The notes beneath the pieces were generated by a model. The model was not told the DNA's origin and searched no databases. It saw only the letters and a list, made by a program, of their open reading frames with translations. DNA of 6,916 nt from Hydrogenophaga sp. Lineage in GTDB: Bacteria > Pseudomonadota > Gammaproteobacteria > Burkholderiales > Burkholderiaceae_C. A program made the translations under genes and the position numbers. Below are positions 1 through 5,864 of the stretch, piece after piece. Position 1 is the first letter of the stretch, and each line of letters starts with the position of its first letter. The stretch is taken from assembly GCA_030684755.1 (NCBI GenBank), contig JAUXXN010000037.1, positions 1 to 6,916 on the forward strand, read 5' to 3'.

Positions 1-439
1 AGGCCGCAACCGATCCCGAGAAGGTGACCGCGCCGATGAAGATGCCGATGTAGATCTCCATGGCGTGGATGGCGTGCGCCGCGCCCTCCAGGTGCTTGGA
101 CGCTTCGGGGTCCACATAGGTGGCATAACCCACCAGCACAGCGGCCATGCCGACCATGCTGTGCATCAGCGCCACCAGCTCGGGCATTTGCGTCATTTGC
201 ACTTTGCGCGCAGCGGTCAGGCCAATGGCCCCGCCGATGACCATGGCGCCGATGATCCAGGGGATACCGGCCATGGTGACCTGCGGGCCGAACACCGTGG
301 CAGCGACGGCGAGCGCCATGCCGATGATGCCGAACAGGTTGCCCCGGCGCGCGGTTTCCTGGTTGGACAGGCCGCCCAGACTGAGGATGAAAAGGATGAT
401 GGCTCCGATGTAGGAGACTGTGACCAGACTTGCAGACAT
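1..439 (-). CDS. pntB: NAD(P) transhydrogenase beta subunit (N-terminal part, runs off the window)
   Basis: This is the beta subunit of proton-translocating nicotinamide nucleotide transhydrogenase. With PntA it couples inward proton flow to hydride transfer from NADH to NADP+, supplying NADPH at the inner membrane. Only the first 146 codons are present; the gene continues beyond the left edge, so the C-terminal NADP(H)-binding domain is not seen. The visible part is the membrane domain. It starts MSASLVTVSYIGA and contains a hydrophobic helix ending SLGGLSNQETARRGN, then FGIIGMALAV, the MVIGGAIGL segment, the conserved QMPELVALMHSMVGMAAVLVG stretch (about residues 79-99) and the GIFIGAVTFSGSVAA segment. 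These line up closely with what I recall of E. coli PntB. The ATG at 439 has a weak Shine-Dalgarno (AAGAGA, 5 nt upstream). It is the downstream gene of a pntA-pntB operon; two tandem hairpin repeats fill the 99-bp gap after pntA. Confidence 0.97.
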   Translation of the reverse strand, partial: MSASLVTVSYIGAIILFILSLGGLSNQETARRGNLFGIIGMALAVAATVFGPQVTMAGIPWIIGAMVIGGAIGLTAARKVQMTQMPELVALMHSMVGMAAVLVGYATYVDPEASKHLEGAAHAIHAMEIYIGIFIGAVTFSGSVAA

Positions 440-452
440 AAATATCTCTTTT

Positions 453-534
453 CTTAATCGGTCGGGGACAGAGCTGAAGATCTGTCCCCAAAGCCTTAAT
501 CGGTTGGGGACAGAGCTAAAGATCTGTCCCCAAG
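453..534. repeat. Two tandem copies of a 42-bp palindromic (REP-like) repeat between pntA and pntB
   Basis: Two near-identical units start at 453 and 495, with a period of 42 bp. Each begins cttaatcg and carries a perfect 9-bp inverted repeat, GGGGACAGA / TCTGTCCCC, around an 8-nt loop. Arms are at 464-472 and 481-489 in the first unit, and at 506-514 and 523-531 in the second. The units differ at one base before the stem (c/t), one loop base (g/a) and a few bases at the tail; the stems are identical. In the pnt transcript both would fold as GC-rich hairpins, the last ending about 24 nt before the pntB start codon. The form resembles REP/BIME elements mobilised by RAYT (TnpA_REP) transposases. 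No transposase gene is in the window, and neither hairpin has the U-tract of an intrinsic terminator. Confidence 0.85.
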
Positions 535-538
535 GGAA

Positions 539-2170
539 TTACTTACGGAACATGGCCAGCATGCGCTGGGTGACAGCAAAGCCGCCGAACCTGTTGATGG
601 CGGTGAGCACCAGGGCAAAAGCGGCCAGGGCGATGATCAGCGTGTTGGGCCGGTCGGTCGCGTTGGCCAAGGGCGAAACCTGCACCAGAGCGCCGATGGC
701 GATGATCGAGCTGATGGCGTTGGTCACGCTCATGAGCGGCGTGTGCAGCGCGGGCTTGACGTTCCACACCACCATGTAGCCCACAAAACAGGCCAGCACG
801 AACACCGTGAAGTGCGACAGGAACGCGGCCGGCGCGTAGGCGCCCACCAGCGCGAACAGCACGGCGGTAACGCCAGCCACGATGGCCAGCTTGCCCGCTG
901 GCATGGGGCCGGACGGCTCGCCATGACCGTGCCCCTTTTTGGCGGTGGCCGCCGCAGCGGGCTTGGGCGCCGGTTTGGGCGCCACCACCAGCGGCGGCGC
1001 AGGCCAGGTGATTTCGCCGTTTTTGATCACGGTCAGACCGCGAATGGCGTCGTCTTCCATGTTGACGTTGATCACACCGTCTTTGGTTTTACACAGCTCT
1101 TCAGCCAAGCGGAACAGGTTGGTGCCGTACAGCGTGGACGACTGGCGCGCCATGCGCGAGGCCAGGTCGGTATAGCCCACGATGGTGACACCGTGGCGCA
1201 CCACAGCCTCGCCGGGCACGGTCAGCTCGCAGTTGCCGCCTTGCTCGGCGGCCATGTCCACGATCACGCTGCCCGGCTTCATGCTCTTGACCATCTCAGC
1301 GGTGATCAGCTTGGGCGCGGGTTTGCCGGGAATCAGCGCGGTGGTGATGATGATGTCAACCTCGCGCGCCTGTTTGGCGTACATCTCGCGTTGCGCGGCC
1401 TGGAAGCCTTCGCTCATGACCTTGGCGTAACCACCACCGCCCGAGCCTTCTTCTTCATAGTCCACTTTGACGAACTCGCCGCCCAGCGAAACCACCTGGT
1501 CGGCCACTTCAGCGCGCGTGTCGTTGGCGCGCACGATGGCGCCCAGGCTGGCGGCCGCGCCGATGGCAGCCAGACCGGCCACACCGGCACCGGCGATGAA
1601 CACCTTAGCCGGTGGCACCTTGCCTGCGGCCGTGATCTGCCCGTTGAAGAATCGGCCGAAGGCGTTGGCCGACTCGACCACCGCGCGGTAACCGCTGACA
1701 CCGGCCATCGAGGTCAGCGCGTCCATCTTCTGCGCGCGGCTGAGCGTGCGCGGCAGTGCGTCAATCGACAGCGCAGTGACCTTCTTCGCGGCCAGTTGCT
1801 GCATCAAATCGGGATTTTGGGCGGGCCAGAGGAAGCCGATCAGCGTCTGCCCAGCGTGCATCTGCGCCACTTCGTCGGGTGTGGGGGCGCGCACCTTGAA
1901 CACGATGTCGCTGCCGCTCCACAGCGCGGCGGCGCTGGGTGCGATGGTTGCTCCAGCCTCCACGTAGTCGGCGTCGCTGCAATTGGCCAGATCGCCAGCG
2001 CCGGTTTCCACCACCACAGCAAAGCCCAGTTTCACGAGCTTGACCACCGCCTCGGGCACGGTGGCGACCCGTTTTTCGCCAGAAAAAATTTCACGCGGCA
2101 CGCCAATGCGCTGCTGTGCAGGTGCGGCCGCGCTGGCTGCGGCTGTTTCGGTCGAAGCGCCAGAAGTCAT
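539..2170 (-). CDS. pntA: NAD(P) transhydrogenase alpha subunit, fused single-chain form
   Basis: PntA carries the NAD(H)-binding domain I of proton-translocating transhydrogenase and part of its membrane domain; with PntB it makes NADPH from NADH using the proton gradient. The 543-residue protein matches the E. coli type, in which the NAD domain and membrane helices are one chain, unlike the split PntAA/PntAB form. Domain I starts at RIGVPRE (residue 21). It includes [11 protein letters not shown] (113-123), GYRAVVE (160-166), the [17 protein letters not shown] stretch (174-190), the Rossmann loop [11 protein letters not shown] (194-204), [15 protein letters not shown] (276-290) and a final EITWPAPP (386-393). 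A Pro/Ala linker containing HGHGE follows (about 394-420). About four membrane helices follow (roughly 427-446, 451-470, 480-500 and 508-526), including the HFTVFVLAC and [12 protein letters not shown] signatures. An Ala/Ser-rich extension of about 20 residues precedes domain I, but the ATG at 2170 is supported by GAGGA 7 nt upstream. A truncated PntA-like frame lies upstream of it. Confidence 0.98.
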   Translation of the reverse strand: MTSGASTETAAASAAAPAQQRIGVPREIFSGEKRVATVPEAVVKLVKLGFAVVVETGAGDLANCSDADYVEAGATIAPSAAALWSGSDIVFKVRAPTPDEVAQMHAGQTLIGFLWPAQNPDLMQQLAAKKVTALSIDALPRTLSRAQKMDALTSMAGVSGYRAVVESANAFGRFFNGQITAAGKVPPAKVFIAGAGVAGLAAIGAAASLGAIVRANDTRAEVADQVVSLGGEFVKVDYEEEGSGGGGYAKVMSEGFQAAQREMYAKQAREVDIIITTALIPGKPAPKLITAEMVKSMKPGSVIVDMAAEQGGNCELTVPGEAVVRHGVTIVGYTDLASRMARQSSTLYGTNLFRLAEELCKTKDGVINVNMEDDAIRGLTVIKNGEITWPAPPLVVAPKPAPKPAAAATAKKGHGHGEPSGPMPAGKLAIVAGVTAVLFALVGAYAPAAFLSHFTVFVLACFVGYMVVWNVKPALHTPLMSVTNAISSIIAIGALVQVSPLANATDRPNTLIIALAAFALVLTAINRFGGFAVTQRMLAMFRK

Positions 2171-2177
2171 GGAAAAG

Positions 2178-2182
2178 TCCTC
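2178..2182 (-). promoter_or_regulatory. Ribosome-binding site of pntA
   Basis: GAGGA on the minus strand lies 7 nt before the ATG at 2170. It fixes the longer N-terminus with the Ala/Ser-rich extension, rather than a start at the conserved RIGVP segment. Confidence 0.7.
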
Positions 2183-2300
2183 AATGCAGGAAGGTCAGAT
2201 GTTGGAAATGGAGACAAGGGCGGGGCGGTGAGGCCACACAGCAAACCATTGGGCAGTGACAAGCGTGTTCACCGCAACCGACTCACCAGCCCACATATCT

Positions 2301-2435
2301 TCAGCGGATGGCCACGCCAGCGTTGGCCCGCACCGGGGTGGTGTGGCCTGGGATCAGATGCTTTTGAGCCGTCTGGGGTGCGACGGCGGTCCGGGTATGG
2401 CCCACCAGGTTTTCGGCGGGTACGCCAATCTGCAT
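2301..2435 (-). pseudogene. Truncated pntA-like reading frame (N-terminal 44 codons), probable relic of a second transhydrogenase alpha gene
   Basis: A 44-codon frame begins MQIGVPAENLVGHTRTAV and ends in TGA. By eye it aligns without gaps to the PntA N-terminus: IGVP, then E, TR.A, P.TA and GHT, then V..NAGVA. That is the first beta-alpha unit of the NAD(H) domain. The match stops at GVAIR, where a full protein would continue for more than 330 residues. None of the three frames in the following 130 bp resumes the homology, so the remainder appears deleted. The frame is preceded by a strong Shine-Dalgarno, GAGGAG at 2441-2446 with 5-nt spacing. The peptide resembles the split PntAA type I recall from betaproteobacteria (GHTVRVQ.GAGVA) more than the intact downstream PntA ([16 protein letters not shown]). 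It may therefore descend from a different paralogue rather than a recent copy. It could still be translated as a short leader peptide. The homology is clear; the relic interpretation is an inference. Confidence 0.65.
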
Positions 2436-2440
2436 ATCGT

Positions 2441-2446
2441 CTCCTC
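2441..2446 (-). promoter_or_regulatory. Strong ribosome-binding site of the truncated pntA-like frame
   Basis: GAGGAG on the minus strand is 5 nt before the ATG at 2435. It is a better Shine-Dalgarno match than those of most intact genes in the window, which suggests this was the original translation start of a pnt operon. Confidence 0.6.
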
Positions 2447-2560
2447 ACTCGCGCGGTTGAAATGATTTTGGCGCAGCTTAACTGAAAGCCGCCCGAAACC
2501 GATCAGGGTTCTTCCCCGCCGCCGCTTGAAATCTTTGGCTGACGGGCATGAAATCTCATT

Positions 2561-2587
2561 TTGAAACAAAGCACTTCTATTTATAAG
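2561..2587 (+). promoter_or_regulatory. Weak candidate promoter of the Nudix gene
   Basis: On the plus strand, TTGAAA (2561-2566) and TATAAG (2582-2587) are separated by 15 bp, which is shorter than ideal. Its -10 box overlaps that of the candidate leftward pnt promoter. The placement is tentative and rests only on hexamer matches in an AT-rich stretch. Confidence 0.22.
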
Positions 2588-2607
2588 TCAATACTGATGT
2601 TTTGCAA
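2580..2607 (-). promoter_or_regulatory. Candidate sigma-70 promoter of the pnt operon
   Basis: On the minus strand, TTGCAA (2602-2607) and TATAAA (2580-2585) are separated by 16 bp in the AT-richest part of the window. Transcription would begin near 2572. That gives a leader of about 400 nt before pntA, which includes the truncated pntA-like frame. The -35 box is only a moderate match. The assignment is by eye, and a second promoter closer to pntA cannot be excluded. Confidence 0.35.
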
Positions 2608-2643
2608 AGCCCGCGCTTGGCAGGCTCATGGACCGCGTTGAGT

Positions 2644-2655
2644 TCGATGCATCGA
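2644..2655. promoter_or_regulatory. 12-bp perfect palindrome just upstream of the Nudix gene
   Basis: TCGATGCATCGA is a perfect palindrome ending 10 nt before the ATG at 2666. It occupies the place where a Shine-Dalgarno would normally lie. It could be an operator or a chance palindrome; no known binding site is recognised. Confidence 0.2.
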
Positions 2656-2665
2656 TAATTTGTCT

Positions 2666-3148
2666 ATGAACACCCGTTGGAAACCCAGTGCCACCGTGGC
2701 GGCCATCATTGAACACGGTGGCCGCTACCTGTTGGTGGAAGAACACACGCCCGAGGGCCTGAGGCTGAACAACCCGGCCGGTCACCTCGACCCCGGCGAA
2801 AGCCCCGCTCAGGGCGTGGCGCGCGAAGCACTGGAAGAAACCGCGCACAGTTTCACCCCGACCGCGCTGGTGGGGGTGTACCTGTCGCGCTTTCAGCGCG
2901 AGGCCACCGGGGAAGACATCACCTATCTGCGCTTTGCCTTTTGCGGTGATTTGGGCGCTTTGGAGCCCGCGCGTGCCCTGGACACCGGCATCGTTCGCAC
3001 CCTGTGGATGACGCCTGATGAAGTGCGCGCCAGCGCCGAGCGCCACCGCAGCCCCTTGGTGTTGCAATGCATCGAAGACCACTTGGCTGGCCGTCGCTAC
3101 CCGCTGGATGTGGTGACCACCGACGCCTCGGTGCTGCGCGGGCTTTGA
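2666..3148 (+). CDS. nudJ: Nudix hydrolase, NudJ-like phosphatase
   Basis: This is a 160-residue Nudix hydrolase of the NudJ (YmfB) type. E. coli NudJ is known to remove phosphate from hydroxymethylpyrimidine pyrophosphate, thiamine pyrophosphate and some nucleoside di- and triphosphates. The Nudix box spans about residues 39-61: G39, E45, R53-E54 and E57-E58 are all present, so the metal-binding glutamates are intact. The glycine that usually follows EEx is Ala60. NudJ-like features outside the box are NNPAGHLDPGE, ITYLRFAFCG (85-94), RSPLVLQCI (128-136) and the C-terminal RRYPLDVV (143-150), which parallels RYPLEMI in the E. coli protein as I recall it. The ATG at 2666 is preferred over the in-frame TTG at 2660, but neither has a clear Shine-Dalgarno. 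The gene stands alone, diverges from the pnt operon and converges on arfB 12 bp away. The substrate is inferred from family resemblance only. Confidence 0.9.
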   Translation: MNTRWKPSATVAAIIEHGGRYLLVEEHTPEGLRLNNPAGHLDPGESPAQGVAREALEETAHSFTPTALVGVYLSRFQREATGEDITYLRFAFCGDLGALEPARALDTGIVRTLWMTPDEVRASAERHRSPLVLQCIEDHLAGRRYPLDVVTTDASVLRGL

Positions 3149-3160
3149 ACAGGCAGACAC

Positions 3161-3562
3161 TCACTCACCCCCCGACACCCGCCCCCGCAACTGCTTGGTT
3201 TGCGAGCGCGTGGCCTTGCCTTCGAGCCGCTGCTGTTTCGACCCAAACGTAGGTTTTGTCGCCTTGCGCGCCTTGGGCAGCGTGGCCACGCTGTCCACCA
3301 ACGCTTGCAAGCGTTGTAGGGCGTCGGCCTTGTTGTTCTCCAAGCTGCGGCTGGTTTGCGCCTTGATGACGACCACGCCCTCGGTGGTGATTCGCTGGTC
3401 GCTCAAGCCCAACAGGCGCTCCTTGATGGCATCGGGCAGCGACGACGCACGCACGGCGAACCGCAGGTGCACTGCGTTGGACACTTTGTTGACGTTTTGC
3501 CCACCCGCACCTTGCGCGCGGATGGCGGTGAATTCAACGTCGGCGGGGTCGATGCGGGGCAT
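3161..3562 (-). CDS. arfB: Alternative ribosome-rescue factor B, peptidyl-tRNA hydrolase (YaeJ)
   Basis: ArfB releases nascent peptides from ribosomes stalled on mRNAs without a stop codon, by hydrolysing peptidyl-tRNA on the 50S subunit. The 133-residue protein has the release-factor-like domain with the catalytic GGQ at residues 20-22, in the stretch TAIRAQGAGGQNVNKVSNA. HLRFAVRASSLPD (32-44), ITTEGVVVIKAQ (58-69) and RSLENN (72-77) follow. The Lys/Arg-rich C-terminal tail (about 97-128, ending KQLRGRVSGGE) corresponds to the segment that enters the empty mRNA channel in E. coli ArfB. The N-terminus is somewhat shorter than in E. coli. The frame stays open upstream into the end of eutC, but has no ATG or GTG in the stretch checked (back to about 3630), so the ATG at 3562 is the best start; no strong Shine-Dalgarno is seen. 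It starts 53 bp after eutC on the same strand and may be cotranscribed with it, although its role is unrelated to ethanolamine use. Confidence 0.95.
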   Translation of the reverse strand: MPRIDPADVEFTAIRAQGAGGQNVNKVSNAVHLRFAVRASSLPDAIKERLLGLSDQRITTEGVVVIKAQTSRSLENNKADALQRLQALVDSVATLPKARKATKPTFGSKQQRLEGKATRSQTKQLRGRVSGGE

Positions 3563-3615
3563 GCGCGTCAGTGTGCCACGCTCAGCGCATTCTGGTGTCT
3601 TCGGACAACGCCCGT

Positions 3616-4455
3616 TCAGGGTGTCTGGCTGAGGCGATCGCCCGAATGCGGCCGCAGGGTAGGCACCGTCTCTTCGGTTTCGTCTTTCAAGCCCACACCC
3701 GAGAGTTCCAGGCGCCGCGCCTGCGACAGCAGTGCATGCAGCCTCAGGGCAGCTCGCTCACTCGAAAGGCCTGCCGGTCGCACGTTGGAAATGCAGTTGC
3801 GCTGCGCATCGGTCAGGCCCACGCGCGGCGCCCAGCTGAAGTAGATGCCCAGGCTGTCGGGCGAACTCAGGCCCGGGCGCTCGCCGATCAGCACCACCAC
3901 ACAGCGCGCGTTCAGCAGTTGCCCGACCTCGTCGCCAACGGCGACACGGCCCTGCTCCACCAGCGCCAAGGGCGCAAAGGTCCAGCGCTGCCCGGCGTCT
4001 GCGCGCAGGCGCTCCAAGAGGTGTGTCAGCAAGGGCACGGCGTTTTGCATCACGCCCAGCGCCGACAGACCATCGGCCACCACAAACGCCAGATCCACCG
4101 GTTCGGCCCCGGGCTGCGCCTGGCGCCAACGGAGCAGGCGCTCGCGCGACGTGGCGTCGAGGCGGCGGCCCCAGTCGGGTCGTTGCAGGTAGGCCGCGCG
4201 GTCGGGTGCTGCACTGTGCAGCACCAGCACGTCCAGCCCCAGCGCTTGCAATTCAGGGCACAAGGTGGCCGCGTCCAGCGGCAGGTGCACGGCGTCGCGC
4301 GCCTGCGCATGCGCCAGCTGGAACGCGAGGTGCGCAGCGGTGGTCTGGCTGTGGCCGGCGCGGCCCAGCGCGATGCGCGCGTCGGTGAAGCGCTTCAGGC
4401 CTTCCCACGGGGTGGGCGTGACGGGCGTGACAGGCGTGAAGGGCAGATCGCTCAC
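3616..4455 (-). CDS. eutC: Ethanolamine ammonia-lyase small subunit
   Basis: EutC is the small subunit of adenosylcobalamin-dependent ethanolamine ammonia-lyase, which converts ethanolamine to acetaldehyde and ammonia; it helps hold the cobalamin at the interface with EutB. The 279-residue protein has the family signatures [17 protein letters not shown] (20-36), [10 protein letters not shown] (123-132), [20 protein letters not shown] (186-205) and [12 protein letters not shown] (219-230), and ends in LSGVGLKDE plus about 20 polar residues. The start is a GTG at 4455 that overlaps the eutB stop codon (GTGA). It is supported by GGAGGG at 4459-4464, 3 nt upstream of the GTG. The N-terminus carries a short repetitive [11 protein letters not shown] stretch, encoded by three 9-bp tandem repeats, ahead of the conserved [11 protein letters not shown]. 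It is the last eut gene of the operon in view. Confidence 0.97.
   Translation of the reverse strand: MSDLPFTPVTPVTPTPWEGLKRFTDARIALGRAGHSQTTAAHLAFQLAHAQARDAVHLPLDAATLCPELQALGLDVLVLHSAAPDRAAYLQRPDWGRRLDATSRERLLRWRQAQPGAEPVDLAFVVADGLSALGVMQNAVPLLTHLLERLRADAGQRWTFAPLALVEQGRVAVGDEVGQLLNARCVVVLIGERPGLSSPDSLGIYFSWAPRVGLTDAQRNCISNVRPAGLSSERAALRLHALLSQARRLELSGVGLKDETEETVPTLRPHSGDRLSQTP
4414..4440. repeat. Three 9-bp tandem repeats inside eutC
   Basis: GGGCGTGAC occurs at 4414-4422 and 4423-4431, followed by a degenerate AGGCGTGAA at 4432-4440. The array encodes the FTP-VTP-VTP segment near the EutC N-terminus. Because the unit is a multiple of three, gain or loss of copies would keep the frame. Confidence 0.8.
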
Positions 4456-5864
4456 GATCCCTCCAGCCGCCGGATGGCCGGTACGAAAGTCGCGGGCAGT
4501 GCGCTTGCCAGCCGCAACGCGCCACCCGCTTCGCGGATGCCTGTGCGCAGCAACCAGTCCTCAAACTCGGGCGCGGCGCGCAGGCCCAGCAACTGGCGCA
4601 TGGCCAGTGCATCGTGAAAAGAGGTGCTCTGGTAGTTGAGCATGATGTCGTCCGCCCCCGGGATGCCCATGATGAAGTTAACGCCTGCGGTGCACAGCAA
4701 CGTGAGCAGCGCGTCCATGTCGTCGCTGTCGGCCTCGGCGTGGTTGGTGTAGCACACGTCGCAGCCCATGGGCAGGCCCAGCAGCTTGCCGCAGAAATGG
4801 TCTTCCAGCCCGGCGCGCAGGATCTGTTTGCCGTCGAACAAATACTCGGGGCCGATGAAGCCAACCACGGTGTTGACCAACAGCGGCTGGAAGTGGCGCG
4901 CCACCGCATAGGCGCGCGCCTCGATGGTTTGCTGGTCGCACCCAAAATGCGCGTTGGCCGACAGCGCGCTGCCTTGGCCGGTCTCGAAATACATCACATG
5001 CTGGCCGCGTGTGCCGTCGTCAAACACCGCGCCGCGTTGCAGCGACAGCGCTGCGTCCCGCGCTTGGGCCAGCAAGGCCAGGTCAATACCGAAGCTGCGG
5101 TTGGTGGCCTCCGTGCCGCCAATGGACTGAAACACCAAGTCCACCGGCGCGCCGCGTTCGATGGCTTGCAGCGTGTTGGTCACATGCGTGAGCACGCAGC
5201 TTTGTGTGGGCATGCCGTAGCGCTGGCGCACCTCATCAAGCATGCCCAGCAGGCGCACCACCTGCGGCACGTTGTCGGTGGCGGGGTTGATGCCGATCAC
5301 CGCGTCGCCGCTGCCCATCAACAGGCCGTCGATCAGGCTGGCGGCAATGCCCGCGAGGTCGTCGGTCGGGTGGTTGGGTTGCAAGCGGGTGGCCAGCCGC
5401 CCAGGCAGGCCCAGGGTGTTGCGAAAGCGCGTGACCACCGAGCACTTGCGCGCGATCAGCGCCAGGTCTTGCACGCGGCAGAGCTTGCTCACCGCCGCCA
5501 CCATTTCGGGCGTCAGGCCCGGGGCCAAGGCGCTCAGGGTGGCGCTGTCGGCGGCGTCGCTGAGCAGCCAGTTGCGAAAGTCGCCCAACGTGAGGTGCGC
5601 CACCGGCGCAAAGGCCGTGGCGTCGTGCGTGTCGACAATCAGACGAGTGACCTCGTCGCTCTCGTAGGGCACCACGGCTTCGTGCAAAAACGCCCGCAGC
5701 GGCAGCTCGGCCAACGCCATTTGCGCGGCCACCCGCTCTTGGCTGTTGGCTGCTGCCACGCCCGCCAAACGGTCGCCTGAGCGCAGCGGCGATGCGCGCG
5801 CCATCAGCATACGCAGGTCGTCAAAGACGTAGCGGTGGTGGCCGACGGTGTGGCTGAAGCTCAT
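4452..5864 (-). CDS. eutB: Ethanolamine ammonia-lyase large subunit
   Basis: EutB is the catalytic large subunit of ethanolamine ammonia-lyase. It forms a TIM barrel that binds ethanolamine and adenosylcobalamin and, with EutC, yields acetaldehyde and ammonia. The protein has 470 residues, close to the ~453 of enterobacterial EutB. It starts [17 protein letters not shown] and contains the active-site stretches [11 protein letters not shown] (159-169, R160), [12 protein letters not shown] (187-198, N193), [20 protein letters not shown] (289-308, E294), [11 protein letters not shown] (330-340), [20 protein letters not shown] (359-378, D369) and [16 protein letters not shown] (403-418). From family knowledge these match the ethanolamine-binding Arg, Asn, Glu and Asp, so the enzyme looks functional. 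A few extra residues around [10 protein letters not shown] explain the numbering shift relative to enterobacteria. The open frame extends upstream to 6119, but that part overlaps the permease gene; conservation begins at the ATG at 5864, which overlaps the permease stop (ATGA). No clear Shine-Dalgarno precedes it, which suggests translational coupling. Confidence 0.98.
   Translation of the reverse strand: MSFSHTVGHHRYVFDDLRMLMARASPLRSGDRLAGVAAANSQERVAAQMALAELPLRAFLHEAVVPYESDEVTRLIVDTHDATAFAPVAHLTLGDFRNWLLSDAADSATLSALAPGLTPEMVAAVSKLCRVQDLALIARKCSVVTRFRNTLGLPGRLATRLQPNHPTDDLAGIAASLIDGLLMGSGDAVIGINPATDNVPQVVRLLGMLDEVRQRYGMPTQSCVLTHVTNTLQAIERGAPVDLVFQSIGGTEATNRSFGIDLALLAQARDAALSLQRGAVFDDGTRGQHVMYFETGQGSALSANAHFGCDQQTIEARAYAVARHFQPLLVNTVVGFIGPEYLFDGKQILRAGLEDHFCGKLLGLPMGCDVCYTNHAEADSDDMDALLTLLCTAGVNFIMGIPGADDIMLNYQSTSFHDALAMRQLLGLRAAPEFEDWLLRTGIREAGGALRLASALPATFVPAIRRLEGS
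4459..4464 (-). promoter_or_regulatory. Ribosome-binding site of eutC
   Basis: GGAGGG on the minus strand lies 3 nt before the GTG at 4455, within the last codons of eutB. It is the basis for choosing the GTG start. Confidence 0.7.

Noticed and set aside
464..531. The hairpins between pntA and pntB as intrinsic terminators
   Set aside because: No T-run follows either stem on the minus strand, and pntB is needed with pntA. Tandem copies of the same unit fit a dispersed repeat better.
453..534. A CRISPR array
   Set aside because: There are only two copies, directly adjacent with no spacer of variable sequence, and no cas genes are nearby.
2195..2296. A 33-codon minus-strand frame starting MWAGESVAVN, just after the truncated pntA-like frame
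   Set aside because: It has no convincing Shine-Dalgarno, does not resemble the continuation of PntA, and is short enough to occur by chance.
743..2485. A 580-codon open frame on the plus strand
   Set aside because: It is antisense to pntA, is rich in His, Arg and Gly, and resembles no family. It is a by-product of GC-rich codon use in the true gene.
2354..2569. A 71-codon minus-strand frame over the pnt leader
   Set aside because: It overlaps the truncated pntA-like frame in a different frame, has no Shine-Dalgarno and shows no recognisable motif.
3571..4617. A 348-codon open frame on the plus strand
   Set aside because: It lies opposite eutC and the end of eutB, and no domain is recognisable.
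4614..5780. A 388-codon open frame on the plus strand
   Set aside because: It is antisense to eutB, whose motifs are unmistakable. The His/Arg/Gln-rich composition is typical of a shadow frame.
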